DNA of 64,000 nt from Arachis hypogaea (GCF_003086295.3 NC_092038.1:106051837-106115836); one strand, 5' to 3'; numbered from the stretch's first letter, positions 11,155 through 20,690 are shown. Program-made: numbers and translations. The notes: generated by a model not told the origin, from the letters alone.

Positions 11155-13491
11155 ATGAGCAGGAGCAAGGACAAAGGCATTCTTGTTGAGGCTGATCCTG
11201 AACCTGAAAGGACCTTGAAGAGAAAGCTAAGAGAAGCCAAAGCACAACTCTCTTTAGAGGACCTGACCGAATTCTTCAAAGAAGAAGGACACATGGCAGC
11301 CGAAAACAACAATGCCCACAATGCAAGGAAGGTGCTGGGTGACTTTACTGCACCTACTCCCGATTTCTATGGGAGAAGCATCTCTATCCCTGCCATTGGA
11401 GCAAACAACTTTGAGCTTAAGCCTCAATTAGTTTCTCTAATGCAACAGAATTGCAAGTTCCATGGACTTCCATTGGAAGATACTCATCAGTTCTTAACTG
11501 AGTTCTTGCAAATCTGTGACACTGTCAAGACTAATGGGGTTGACCCTGAGGTCTACAGACTTGTGCTATTCCCTTTTGCTGTAAGAGACAGAGCTAGAAC
11601 ATGGTTGGACTCTCAACCTAAAGAAAGCCTGGACTCTTGGGAAAAGCTAGTCAATGCCTTCTTGGCAAAGTTCTTTCCACCTCAAAAATTGAGTAAGCTT
11701 AGAGTGGAAGTCCAAACCTTCAGACAGAAGGAAGGAGAATCCCTCTATGAAGCTTGGGAAAGATATAAACAATTAATCAGAAAGTGTCCTTCTGATATGC
11801 TTTCTGAATGGAGCATCATAGGTATTTTCTATGATGGTCTCTCTGAACTATCCAAGATGTCTTTGGATAGCTCTGCAGGAGGATCTCTTCATCTGAAGAA
11901 GACGCCCACTGAAGCTCAAGAACTGATTGAAATGGTTGCAAATAACCAATTCATGTACACTTCTGAAAGAAATCCTGTGAACAATGGGACTAGTCAGAAG
12001 AAAGGAATTCTTGAGATTGACACTCTGAATGCCATATTGGCTCAGAATAAAATATTGACTCAACAAGTCAATATGATTTCTCAAAGTCTGTCTGGAATGC
12101 AAAATGCACCAAGCAGTACTAAGGAGGCTTCATCTGAGGAAGAAGCTTATGATCCTGAGAACCCTTCAATGGAAGAGGTGAATTACATGGGAGAACCCTA
12201 TGGAAACACCTATAATCCTTCATGGAGAAATCATCCAAATTTTTCATGGAAGGATCAACAGAGACCCCAACAAGGTTTCAACAACAATAATGGTGGAAGA
12301 AACAGGTTTAGCAATAGCAAGCCTTTTCCATCATCTTCTCAGCAACAGACAGAGAGTTCTAAGCAGAATAACTCTGACTTAGCAACCATGGTCTCTGATC
12401 TGATCAAAACCACTCAAAGTTTCATGACTGAAACAAGATCCTCCATTAGAAATCTGGAGGCACAAGTGGGTCAGCTGAGCAAGAAAATTACTGAACTCCC
12501 TCCTAGTACTCTCCCAAGCAATACAGAAGAAAATCCAAAAGGAGAGTGCAAGGCCATCAACATGGCCGAATTCTGGGAGGAAGGAGAGGCAGTGAACGCC
12601 ACTGAGGAAGGCCTCACTGGGCGTCCACTGGCCTCCAATAAGTTCCCCAATGAGGAACCATGGGAATCTGAGGCTCAAACTGAGACCATAGAGATTCCAT
12701 TGGACTTACTTCTGCCATTCATGAGCTCTGATGAGTATTCTTCCTCTGAAGAGGATGAGTATGTCACTGAAGAGCAAGTTGCTAAATACCTTGGAGCAAT
12801 CATGAAGCTAAATGACAAGTTATTTGGAAATGAGACTTGGGAGGACGAATCCCCTTTGCTCACCAAAGAACTGGATGACTTGTCTAGGCAGAAACTGCCT
12901 CAAAAGAGACAGGATCCTGGGAAGTTTTCAATACCTTGTACCATAGGCACCATGACCTTCAAGAAGGCCTTGTGTGACTTAGGGTCAAGTGTAAACCTCA
13001 TGCCTCTCTCTGTAATGGAGAAGTTAGGGATCTCTGAGGTACAAGCTGTAAAAATCTCACTAGAGATGGCAGACAACTCAAGAAAACAAGCCCATGGACT
13101 TGTAGAGGATGTTCTGGTTAAAGTTGAAGACCATTACATCCCTACTGATTTCATAGTCCTAGAGACTGGGAAGTGCATGGATGAATCCATCATCCTTGGC
13201 AGACCCTTCCTAGCCACAGCAAGGGCTGTGATTGATGTTGATAGAGGAGAGTTGATCATTCAAGTGAATGAAGAATCCTTGGTGTTTAAGGCCCAAGGAT
13301 ATCCCTCTGTCATCATGGAGAGGAAGCATGAAGAGCTTCTCTCAAAACAGAGCCAAACAGAGCCCCCACAGTCAAACTCTAAGTTTGGTGTTGGGAGGCC
13401 ACAACCAAACTCTAAGTTTGGTGTTGAACCCCCACATTCAAACTCTAAGTTTGGTGTTGGGAGGTTCCAACATAGCTCTGAGCATTTCTGA
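11155..13491 (+). CDS. Gag-protease polyprotein of element A
   Basis: This is an intact 778-codon frame. The start MSRSKDKG is shared with copy H (MSRNKDND). Residues about 55-300 form a plant retrotransposon Gag: a GRSISIPAIGANNFELKPQL segment, then RTWLDSQP, FFPPQKLSKLRVEVQTFRQ and SLYEAWERYKQLIRKCP. A Gln/Asn-rich NTYNPSWRNHPNFSW region follows, and then NPKGECKAIN, the usual end of Gag. No CCHC knuckle is visible. The retropepsin lies at about 590-710, with CDLGSS (Asp near residue 607), LEMADNSRKQAHG and IILGRPFLATARAVIDVDRGE. The active-site D-L-G is intact, unlike J and I. The C-terminus has three NSKFGV repeats. It stops without RT. The two-hairpin motif follows 20 bases after the stop. 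Expected role: particle assembly and self-cleavage. Confidence 0.93.
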   Translation: MSRSKDKGILVEADPEPERTLKRKLREAKAQLSLEDLTEFFKEEGHMAAENNNAHNARKVLGDFTAPTPDFYGRSISIPAIGANNFELKPQLVSLMQQNCKFHGLPLEDTHQFLTEFLQICDTVKTNGVDPEVYRLVLFPFAVRDRARTWLDSQPKESLDSWEKLVNAFLAKFFPPQKLSKLRVEVQTFRQKEGESLYEAWERYKQLIRKCPSDMLSEWSIIGIFYDGLSELSKMSLDSSAGGSLHLKKTPTEAQELIEMVANNQFMYTSERNPVNNGTSQKKGILEIDTLNAILAQNKILTQQVNMISQSLSGMQNAPSSTKEASSEEEAYDPENPSMEEVNYMGEPYGNTYNPSWRNHPNFSWKDQQRPQQGFNNNNGGRNRFSNSKPFPSSSQQQTESSKQNNSDLATMVSDLIKTTQSFMTETRSSIRNLEAQVGQLSKKITELPPSTLPSNTEENPKGECKAINMAEFWEEGEAVNATEEGLTGRPLASNKFPNEEPWESEAQTETIEIPLDLLLPFMSSDEYSSSEEDEYVTEEQVAKYLGAIMKLNDKLFGNETWEDESPLLTKELDDLSRQKLPQKRQDPGKFSIPCTIGTMTFKKALCDLGSSVNLMPLSVMEKLGISEVQAVKISLEMADNSRKQAHGLVEDVLVKVEDHYIPTDFIVLETGKCMDESIILGRPFLATARAVIDVDRGELIIQVNEESLVFKAQGYPSVIMERKHEELLSKQSQTEPPQSNSKFGVGRPQPNSKFGVEPPHSNSKFGVGRFQHSSEHF

Positions 13492-13510
13492 GGCTCCATA
13501 AGAGTCCTCT

Positions 13511-13557
13511 GTCAAGCTAATGACATTAAAGAAGCGCTTGTTGGGAGGCAACCCAAT
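13511..13557 (+). promoter_or_regulatory. Two-hairpin conserved motif, copy A
   Basis: Hairpin 1 is GTCAAGCTAATGAC (stem GTCA/TGAC; a flanking T-A pair extends it). The linker contains TTAAAGAAGCGCTT. Hairpin 2 is GTTGGGAGGCAACCCAAT (stem TTGGG/CCCAA, loop AGGCAA). The same arrangement occurs in F, B, C, D and E with compensatory stem changes. I know of no name for it. Confidence 0.75.
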
Positions 13558-13697
13558 GTTTTATAATTAACTATTTTCTTTTGTTATTTTATGTTTTTTG
13601 TAGGTTGATGATCATAAGAAGTCACAAAATCAATGAAAAAAGCAAAAACAGAATGAAAAACAGGAAGAAAAACAGCACACCCTGGAGGACGCACCTA

Positions 13698-13870
13698 CTG
13701 GCGTTTAAACGCCAGTGAGGCTAACTGTTGGGCGTTTAACGCCCAGTCTGGCACCATTCTGGGCGTTTAACGCCAGAAAGGGGCACCAGACTGGCGTTAA
13801 ACGCCAGAGAAGGGCAGGAAGCTGGCGTTAAACGCCAGAAATGGGCACCAGCCCGGCGTTTAACGCCAGA
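13698..13870 (+). repeat. Palindrome cluster in spacer of A
   Basis: Five to six hairpin-forming units follow one another at about 30-40 bp spacing, for example CTGGCGTTTAAACGCCAG, TTGGGCGTTTAACGCCCA and CTGGCGTTAAACGCCAG. They are separated by short GGCACCA-type linkers. The arms are perfect or nearly so. Confidence 0.88.
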
Positions 13871-14295
13871 ATTGGCACAAATCGAGATTTTGCTTGCCAT
13901 TTGGTGCAGGGATGACTTTTCCTTGACACCTCAGGATCTGTGGACCCCACAGGACCCCCACCTACCCCACCACTCTCTCTCTTCTTCACCCATTCACCAA
14001 TCACCTCAACACCTCTTCCCCAAAAACCCTTCACCTATCAAATCCCATCTTTCTCTTCACCACTCACATCCATCCTTCATAAAACCCCACCTACCTCACC
14101 ATTCAAATTCAAACCACTTTCCCACCCAAACCCACCCTCAAATGACCAAACCCTACCTTTCCCTCTCTCTGATATAAACTCTCCTTCACTCCTCCCTTTC
14201 CACACAACCTAAACACCATTTCTCCCCCTTTGGCCAAACACAAAGCCATTCCCTTTCTCCTTATTTCTTCTTCTTCTCCTCTCTTCTTTCTTCTT

Positions 14296-14332
14296 TTGCT
14301 CGAGGACGAGCAAACATTTTAAGTTTGGTGTG
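14296..14332 (+). promoter_or_regulatory. Internal hairpin plus PPT-like composite, copy A
   Basis: TTGCTCGAGGACGAGCAA (7-bp stem, AGGA loop) is followed after about seven bases by TTTAAGTTTGGTGTGG. The same pair of modules lies directly before the 3' LTR (16363-16400), where the second module occupies the polypurine-tract position. It may act as a second plus-strand initiation site or a splicing/packaging element; the function is unproven. Confidence 0.6.
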
Positions 14333-14368
14333 GTAAAAGCATTGCTTTTTGTTTTTCCATAACCATTT

Positions 14369-15439
14369 ATGGCATCCAAGGCCGGAGAAACCTCTAGAAA
14401 GAGGAAAGGGAAGGCAAAAGCTTCCACCTCCGAGTCATGGGAGATGGAGAGATTCATCTCAAGGGTGCATCAAGACCACTTCTATGAAGTTGTGGCCTTG
14501 AAGAAGGTGACCCCCGAGGTCCCTTTTTCACTCAAAAAGGGTGAACATCCGGAGATCCAACATGAGATCCGAAGAAGAGGTTGGGAAGTTCTTACCAACC
14601 CCATTCAACAAGTCGGAATCTTGATGGTTCAAGAGTTCTATGCCAATGCATGGATCACCAAGAACCATGATCAAAGTGTGAACCCGGATCCAAAGAATTA
14701 TCTTACTATGGTTCGGGGGAAATACTTGGATTTTAGTCCGGAAAGTGTAAGGTTGGCATTCAATTTGCCCATGATGCAAGGAGATGAACACCCTTACACT
14801 AGAAGGGTCAACTTTGATCAAAGGTTGGACCAAGTCCTCACAATCATATGTGAAGAGGGCGCCCAATGGAAGAGAGATTCAAGAGGGAAGCCGGTTCAAT
14901 TGAGAAGGCATGACCTCAAACCCGTGGCTAGAGGATGGTTGGAGTTTATCCAACGCTCAATCATTCCCACTAGCAACCGGTCCGAAGTTACCATAGACCG
15001 GGTTATCATGATTCATAGCATCATGATTGGAGAAGGAATAGAAGTTCATGAGGTTATAGCTCAAGAGCTCTATAAGGTGGCGGACAAGTCCTCTACCTTG
15101 GCAAGGTTAGCCTTCCCTCATCTCATTTGTCACCTCTGTTATTCAGTTGGAGTTGACATAGAGGGAGACATCCCTATTGATGAGGACAAGCCCATCACTA
15201 AGAAGAGGATGGAGCACACAAGAGACCCCACTCATCATGAGATCCCTGAGATACCTCAAGGGATGCACTTTCCTCCACAAAACTATTGGGAGCAACTAAA
15301 CACCTCCCTAGGAGAATTGAGTTCCAACATGGGACAACTAAGGGTGGAGCACCAAGAACACTCCATTATCCTCCATGAAATTAGAGAAGATCAAAGAATC
15401 ATGAAAGAGGAGCAAAAAAAGACAAGGAAGAGACATTGA
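14369..15439 (+). CDS. ORF2 of element A, plant-transposon-protein type (PF20167-like)
   Basis: This frame has 356 residues. The start MASKAGETSRKRKGKAKA gives a basic, Ser/Lys-rich head that could act as a nuclear or nucleic-acid targeting segment. The middle part (about 55-280) has RGWEVLTNPI, MVQEFYANAW, VRGKYLDFSPESVRLAFNLP, RGWLEFIQRSIIPTSN and LARLAFPHLICHLC. These are features I associate with the putative plant transposon protein domain found in many plant LTR elements. The C-terminus is a heptad-rich coiled coil. Compared with F, a one-base change in a poly-A run near 15413 ends the frame about 18 residues early (KKTRKRH). The biochemical role is unknown. Its place between gag-protease and the 3' LTR is where env-like ORFs sit in Athila relatives, but I see no signal peptide or membrane segment. 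Confidence 0.8.
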   Translation: MASKAGETSRKRKGKAKASTSESWEMERFISRVHQDHFYEVVALKKVTPEVPFSLKKGEHPEIQHEIRRRGWEVLTNPIQQVGILMVQEFYANAWITKNHDQSVNPDPKNYLTMVRGKYLDFSPESVRLAFNLPMMQGDEHPYTRRVNFDQRLDQVLTIICEEGAQWKRDSRGKPVQLRRHDLKPVARGWLEFIQRSIIPTSNRSEVTIDRVIMIHSIMIGEGIEVHEVIAQELYKVADKSSTLARLAFPHLICHLCYSVGVDIEGDIPIDEDKPITKKRMEHTRDPTHHEIPEIPQGMHFPPQNYWEQLNTSLGELSSNMGQLRVEHQEHSIILHEIREDQRIMKEEQKKTRKRH

Positions 15440-16400
15440 GGAGCTCAAGCACTCCATAGGGTCTTCAAGAGGAAGAAAGAACCGCCATCACTAAGGTGGA
15501 CCCGTTCCTTGATTTCCTTGTTCTTTATTCTTCTGTTTTTCGAATTTCATGCTTATGTTTATCTATGTTTGTGTCTTGTGATCATTAGTGTCTTAGTGTC
15601 TATGCCTTAAAGTTATGAATGTCCTATGAATCCATCACCTTTCTTAAATGAAAACTGTTTTTATTACAAAAGAACAAGAAGTACAGGATTTCGAATTCAT
15701 CTTTAAAACTAGCTTAATTAGTTTGATGTGGTGACAATACTTTTTTGCTTTCTGAATGTATGCTTGAACAGTGCATATGTCTTTTGAATTTGTTGTTCAT
15801 GAATGTTAAAATTGTTGGCTCTTGAAAGAATGATGAAAAAGGAGACATGTTACTGAGGATCTGAAAAATCATAAAAATGATTATTGAAGCAAGAAAAAGC
15901 AATGAAAAAAAAAGAGAGAAAAGAAAACGAAAAAAAGAGAAAAATAAAGAAATAAAGTTGTGATCCAAGGCAAAAAGAGTGTGCTTAAGAACCCTGGACA
16001 CCTCTAATTGGGGACTCTAGCAAAGCTGAGTCACAATCTGAAAAGGTTCACCCAATTATGTGTCTGTGGCATGTATGTATCCGGTGGTAATACTGGAAGA
16101 CAGAGTGCTTTGGGCCACGGCCAAGACTCATGAAGTAGCTGTGTTCAAGAATCATCATACTTAACTAGGAGAATCAATAACACTATCTGGATTCTGAGTT
16201 CCTAAAGAAGCCAATCATTCTGAATTTCAAAGGATAAAGTGAGATGCCAAAACTGTTCAGAGGCAAAAAGCTACTAGTCCCGCTCATCTAATTGGAGCTA
16301 AGTTTCATTGATAATTTGGAGTCTATAGTATATTCTCTTCTTTTTATCTTATTTGATTTTCAGTTGCTTGGGGACAAGCAACAATTTAAGTTTGGTGTTG
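15440..16400 (+). other. 3' region of element A before the 3' LTR (no gene)
   Basis: This is a moderately AT-rich stretch conserved in order with F (49033-50174) and G (53307-54302), so it belongs to the element. It has a purine-rich run near 15900-15955. It ends with a hairpin plus PPT-like tract. No open frame is supported. Confidence 0.75.
16363..16400 (+). promoter_or_regulatory. Terminal hairpin and PPT-like tract of A
   Basis: GTTGCTTGGGGACAAGCAAC (8-bp stem, GGGA loop) is followed by ATTTAAGTTTGGTGTTG, which abuts the TGATGAG of the 3' LTR. It occupies the position of the plus-strand primer (PPT). F has GTTCCTTGGGGACAAGGAAC, a compensatory G-C to C-G change in the stem. Confidence 0.7.
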
Positions 16401-18117
16401 TGATGAGCGGATAATTTATACGCTTTTTGGCATTATTTTTAGTATGTTTTTGGTATGATCTAGTTAGTTTTTAGTATATTTTTATTAGTTTTTAGTTAAA
16501 ATTCACTTTTCTGGACTTTACTATGAGTTTGTGTATTTTTCTGTGATTTCAGGTATTTTCTGGCTGAAATTGAGGGACCTGAGCAAAAATCTGATTCAGA
16601 GACTGAAAAGGACTGCAGATGCTGTTGGATTCTGACCTCCCTGCACTCGAAGCGGATTTTCTGGAGCTACAGAAGCCCAATTGGCGCGCTCTCAACGGCG
16701 TTGGAAAGTAGACATCCTGGGCTTTCCAGCAATATATGATAGTCCATACTTTGCCCAAGATTTGATGGCCCAAACCGGCGTTCAAAGTCACCCTCAGAAA
16801 TCCCAGCGTTAAACGCTGGAACTGGCACCAAAATGGGAGTTAAACGCCCAAACTGGCATAAAAGCTGGCGTTTAACTCCAAGAGAGGTCTCTACACGAAA
16901 ATTCTTCATTGCTCAGCCCAAGCACACACCAAGTGGGCCCGGAAGTGGATTTTTATGTCATTTACTCATTTCTGTAAACCTTAGGCTACTAGTTTTCTAT
17001 AAATAGGACCTTTTACTATTGTATTGAGACATCGAGGGGTAGCTATCTTCATTGTTATGCTATCTTAGATCATTGGGAGGCTGGCCTCATGGCCATGCCT
17101 AGACCTTGTTCTTATGTATTTTCAACGGTGGAGTTTCTACACACCATAGATTAAGGTGTGGAGTTCTGCTGTACCTCGAGTATTAATGCAATTACTATTG
17201 TTCTTCCATTCAATTCCGCTTGTTCTTGTTCTAAGATATCACTTGTTCTTCAACTTGATGAATGTGATGATCCGTGACACTCATCATCATTCTCACCTAT
17301 GAACGTGTGACTGACAACCACCTCCGTTCTACCTTCGATTGGGTGAATATCTCTTGGATTCCTGATTGCACGATGCATGGTTGATCGCCTGACAACCGAG
17401 TGCTCGCCTGACAACTGAGCCAACCATTCCGTGAGATCAGAGTCTTCGTGGTATAGGCTAGAACTGATGGCGGCATTCAAGAGAATCTGGAAGGTCTAAC
17501 CTTGTCTGTGGTATTCTGAGTAGGATTCGATGATTGAATGACTGTGACGTGCTTCAAACTCCTAGCAGGCGGGGCGTTAGTGACAGACGCAAAAGAATCG
17601 CTGGATTCTATTCCGGCCTGACCGAGAACCGACAGATGATTAGCCATGCTGTGACATAGCATAGGAACATTTTCACTGAGAGGATGGGAGGTAGCCACTG
17701 ACAACGGTGAAACCCTTGCTTAAGCTTGCCATGGAAAAGAGGAAGAAGGATTGGATGAAGACAGTAGGAAAGCAGAGAGACGGAAGGGAAGGCATCTTCA
17801 TACGCTTATCTGAAATTCCTACCAATGAATTACATAAGTATCTCTATCTTTATCTTTATGTTTTATGCGTTCATCACCATACCCATTTGAGTTTGCCTGA
17901 CTAAGATTTACAAGGTGACCATAGCTTGCTTCATACCAACAATCTCTGTGGGATCGACCCTTACTCGCGTAAGGTTTATTACTTGGACAACCCAGTACAC
18001 TTGCTGGTTAGTTGTGCGAAGTTGTGTTTATGCCATGGTGTTGAACACCAAGTTTTTGGTTTCATCACCGGGGATTATTTGAGTTGTGAAAAGTAGTGAT
18101 CACAATTTCGTGCACCA
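16401..18117 (+). repeat. 3' LTR of element A
   Basis: 1717 bp, TGATGAGCGG...TGCACCA, followed by TSD ATGAA. The TATA-like box TATAAATAGG is at 16998-17007. About 60-90 bp before the end (about 18041-18085) there is a degenerate copy of LTR end plus PBS, reading ACACCAAGTTTTTGG and CACCGGGGATT. Confidence 0.92.
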
Positions 18118-18334
18118 ATGAACCTGAAATCACTCAACAAACATATCAAGGTATCGAATAGAATTAAAGTGAATTGAATTTATCTATTTTAAGGCCTAAA
18201 AAGCATGTTTTCACATTTAAGCACAAATCAAGGGAGAATTGCAAAATCATGCTATTTTATTGGATAAATGTGAGAAAAGGTGATAAAATCTCCTAAATTA
18301 AGCACAAAATAAACCACAAAATTGGGGTTTAGCA
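18118..18334 (-). repeat. 3' LTR of element C, part 2 (with A's right TSD)
   Basis: It begins with the second ATGAA (18118-18122) and continues the LTR collinear with 34930-35142. It ends TTTAGCA, where the right LTR has TTTATCA. Confidence 0.85.
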
Positions 18335-18371
18335 AATCTCCCCACACTTAAACCAAGCATGTCCTCATGCT
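18335..18371 (-). promoter_or_regulatory. Terminal PPT and hairpin of element C
   Basis: On the minus strand AGCATGAGGACATGCT (6-bp stem, AGGA loop) is followed by TTTAAGTGTGGGGAGATT, which abuts the TG of the 3' LTR. The G-rich tract is a good polypurine tract. It is the same two-module layout as in A. Confidence 0.65.
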
Positions 18372-19054
18372 AAGAATAAAGAAGGACAAGAAAAGGGTAT
18401 GAACATTTATTCAATGCAAAGAAATTATATAAACCTATCTACATGCATGCAACTAAATGCAAAATGATTCTACCTACTTGGTCAAAAGCAAATCAATCTC
18501 CAAGAGCATGTATGCACATGTAGGGCTAAGTAGTATGATAACTCATGAATCCTACCAATTTAAATATCAAAATGAAGTTCAAATAGACTTGCAAGAAGAA
18601 AAGCTCATGAAAGCCAGGAACAAGGCATTGAGCATCGAACCCTCACCGGAGGTGTATCCGCTCTAATCGCTCAAGTGTATAGGGTTGATCACTCAATTCT
18701 CCCCTAATCATGCTTTCCAAGATTTGTTTTTCATCTAACAATCAACAATTAATCATTGCATGCATACATTCATCATGAGGGCTTATTCATAGGTTGTAAT
18801 GGGGCTAGGGTAAAGGTAGGGATGCATATGGTCAAGTGAGCTTGAAATTTGGATCTTTGATCAACTTAAACTTCCCACCTAACCCATGACCACCTATACA
18901 ATTTGAGTACTAACCTAACTACCCATTCTTTACTTTTTCACATACTCATGCATTCTCTTTTGATTCACATTTCATATGCATTGATTCTTTATTGTTTGAG
19001 TTTCACTTTGGGGCATTTTGTCCCCTTTTATTTCTTTTTCTCTTTTTTTTCTTT

Positions 19055-19057
<3 letters not shown>

Positions 19058-19102
<45 letters not shown>
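19058..19102. repeat. (TA)n microsatellite
   Basis: About 22 TA units lie within the T-rich tract of C. It is absent at the matching place in D and E, so it expanded in this copy. Confidence 0.95.
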
Positions 19103-19104
<2 letters not shown>

Positions 19105-19871
19105 TTTTTATCATTTTTTTTCTAAAGTATATACAAACGTATCAATGCATATGGTTTTACGTATAGTGCATGGATATGTACCCAATTCCCAAAATTTTGA
19201 TGAAAATCTAAAAACACTCTTTTATCCCATCCCAATGTTTCCAACTCTCCCAAACTTGAATGATAAGCACTCTCACTAGCTTAAGCTAATCAAAGATCCA
19301 AACAAGGGACATTTATTATTTTTCACTTAAGGCTTGTAATGTGCTAAAATTAAGAACAAATGGGTTAAGCATAGGCTCAAAGTTGGCTAACAATGGAAGA
19401 TAAAAGGTAAAGCTATTTGGGTAAGTGAACTATTTGAAATGATGGCCTCAATCATATAAATGCATATATACATGGAATAATGGACAAAAAGAATCAAACA
19501 AATCAAAGATTACAATCATAGAAAGAGAACAATGCACACAAGAATGGACAATAAATGGTTATAAGATGTAACCGCACAATTTGGCTCAAAACTCACATGC
19601 TTGTGTTCTTAGCTCAAAAACCATGTTCCAAAATACATTCTTCAAGCAAGTTCAACACAATTTTTTTTTTCAAATTGGTAGGGTACCCTAAAAATAGTTT
19701 CTTGGAAAAGAAATCATCACCCTAACCAAGTAGTTCTAAAAGAATTGATAGAATATATACAAATTATAACTAACATGCAACCTATCATACAATGCAACAA
19801 CTAACTAGCAAAGGAAATCAAGAATTGGTGTTGAAAGAAAGAAATTGTTACCCATGGAGATCGGTCGGACG

Positions 19872-19910
19872 ACCTCCCCACACTTAGAAAATTGCACCGT
19901 CCTCGGTGCA
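19872..19910 (-). promoter_or_regulatory. Mid-element hairpin plus PPT-like tract, copy C
   Basis: On the minus strand TGCACCGAGGACGGTGCA (7-bp stem, AGGA loop) is followed by TAAGTGTGGGGAGGT. The G-rich module repeats the one at the 3' LTR. Homologous copies are in D (35175-35210) and E (40966-41003). Confidence 0.6.
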
Positions 19911-20690
19911 TGCAAAGAAGAGCAAAGCGGATGGGTTGTTGTGATTGGTGAGCTTCTTCAAAGGTTGTGTAGATGAACTTGTTTGTTACCCCATTAGAAG
20001 TTTGTCCTTTCCTTCTTTTGGTGGCCAACCTCAAAGGAAAGAAAAAGAAAGAAAATAAAGCCTATAACAAAGATATAAAAGCAATTAGAACATAGGCGGG
20101 GGCTAATGCCAAAAAAAAAAAAGTATGCTTCTCAAATACATGGTAGCTACAACATGTGAGTGAGAAAGGAATTCAAGCAAAGGCATATTAACTAATACTT
20201 GATGCAAGAGAAAAGTCGAAGGATAGGTACATGACATGAAGAGCATGTTGCATCAAGCTTAATCAATAAATGACACAAACAAGATTAGTGATGAGCATGA
20301 GAGCATTTGGTCCCATCCTAACTCAATGATGATGAGGTAAAAAAACAAAGAATAATGAGTTAGGAAGGACTAAAGCACTAATCTTATGTGTAGAGTGAAT
20401 ATTATAATGAATGCAACAAGTCACAAAGCACCAATACTAACCAAGAAAGTCTCAACAATTGAGTAGGAAGATTCAACACCATTATTAAAATAAGAACATA
20501 GAAAAGAAAAGAAGAACAAGCTATAAAAACAAAACTAAAACGCAATGAATGAAAATAAGTAAATGTAACAAAATGAAGAATAGAAAAAAATGAGAAGTGG
20601 AGAATTGAAAAGAGAGAAGAAAGAGAGACAGAAAAGAAGAGAAGAAGGAAGAAAGAAAACAGGGCAGAACAGGGGAAAAACAGGGTGCAG

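Larger units (their letters stand above)
13492..14368 (+). other. Spacer between gag-protease and ORF2 in A
   Basis: Non-coding, about 880 bp. In order it holds the two-hairpin motif (13511-13557), a short A/T-rich stretch, five GCGTTTAACGCC-type palindromes (13698-13870), a C-rich pyrimidine region with short proline-rich open frames on both frames, and the hairpin plus PPT-like composite just before ORF2 (14296-14332). The long pyrimidine tract could serve as a splice-acceptor region for an ORF2 mRNA; that is inference. Confidence 0.75.
7990..18117 (+). mobile_element. Element A: complete non-autonomous LTR retrotransposon
   Basis: This element is 10,128 bp with LTRs 7990-9706 and 16401-18117, 5-bp TSDs and an empty-site paralogue. 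Internally it has a leader, one gag-protease ORF, a spacer with the two-hairpin motif and palindromes, a second ORF, a 3' region and a hairpin plus PPT-like tract. There is no RT, RNase H or integrase, so movement would need enzymes in trans. J-type elements, whose LTRs are related, are candidates. By eye the LTRs differ at about 18 sites in 1.7 kb (about 1%), so the insertion is young. Confidence 0.93.
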
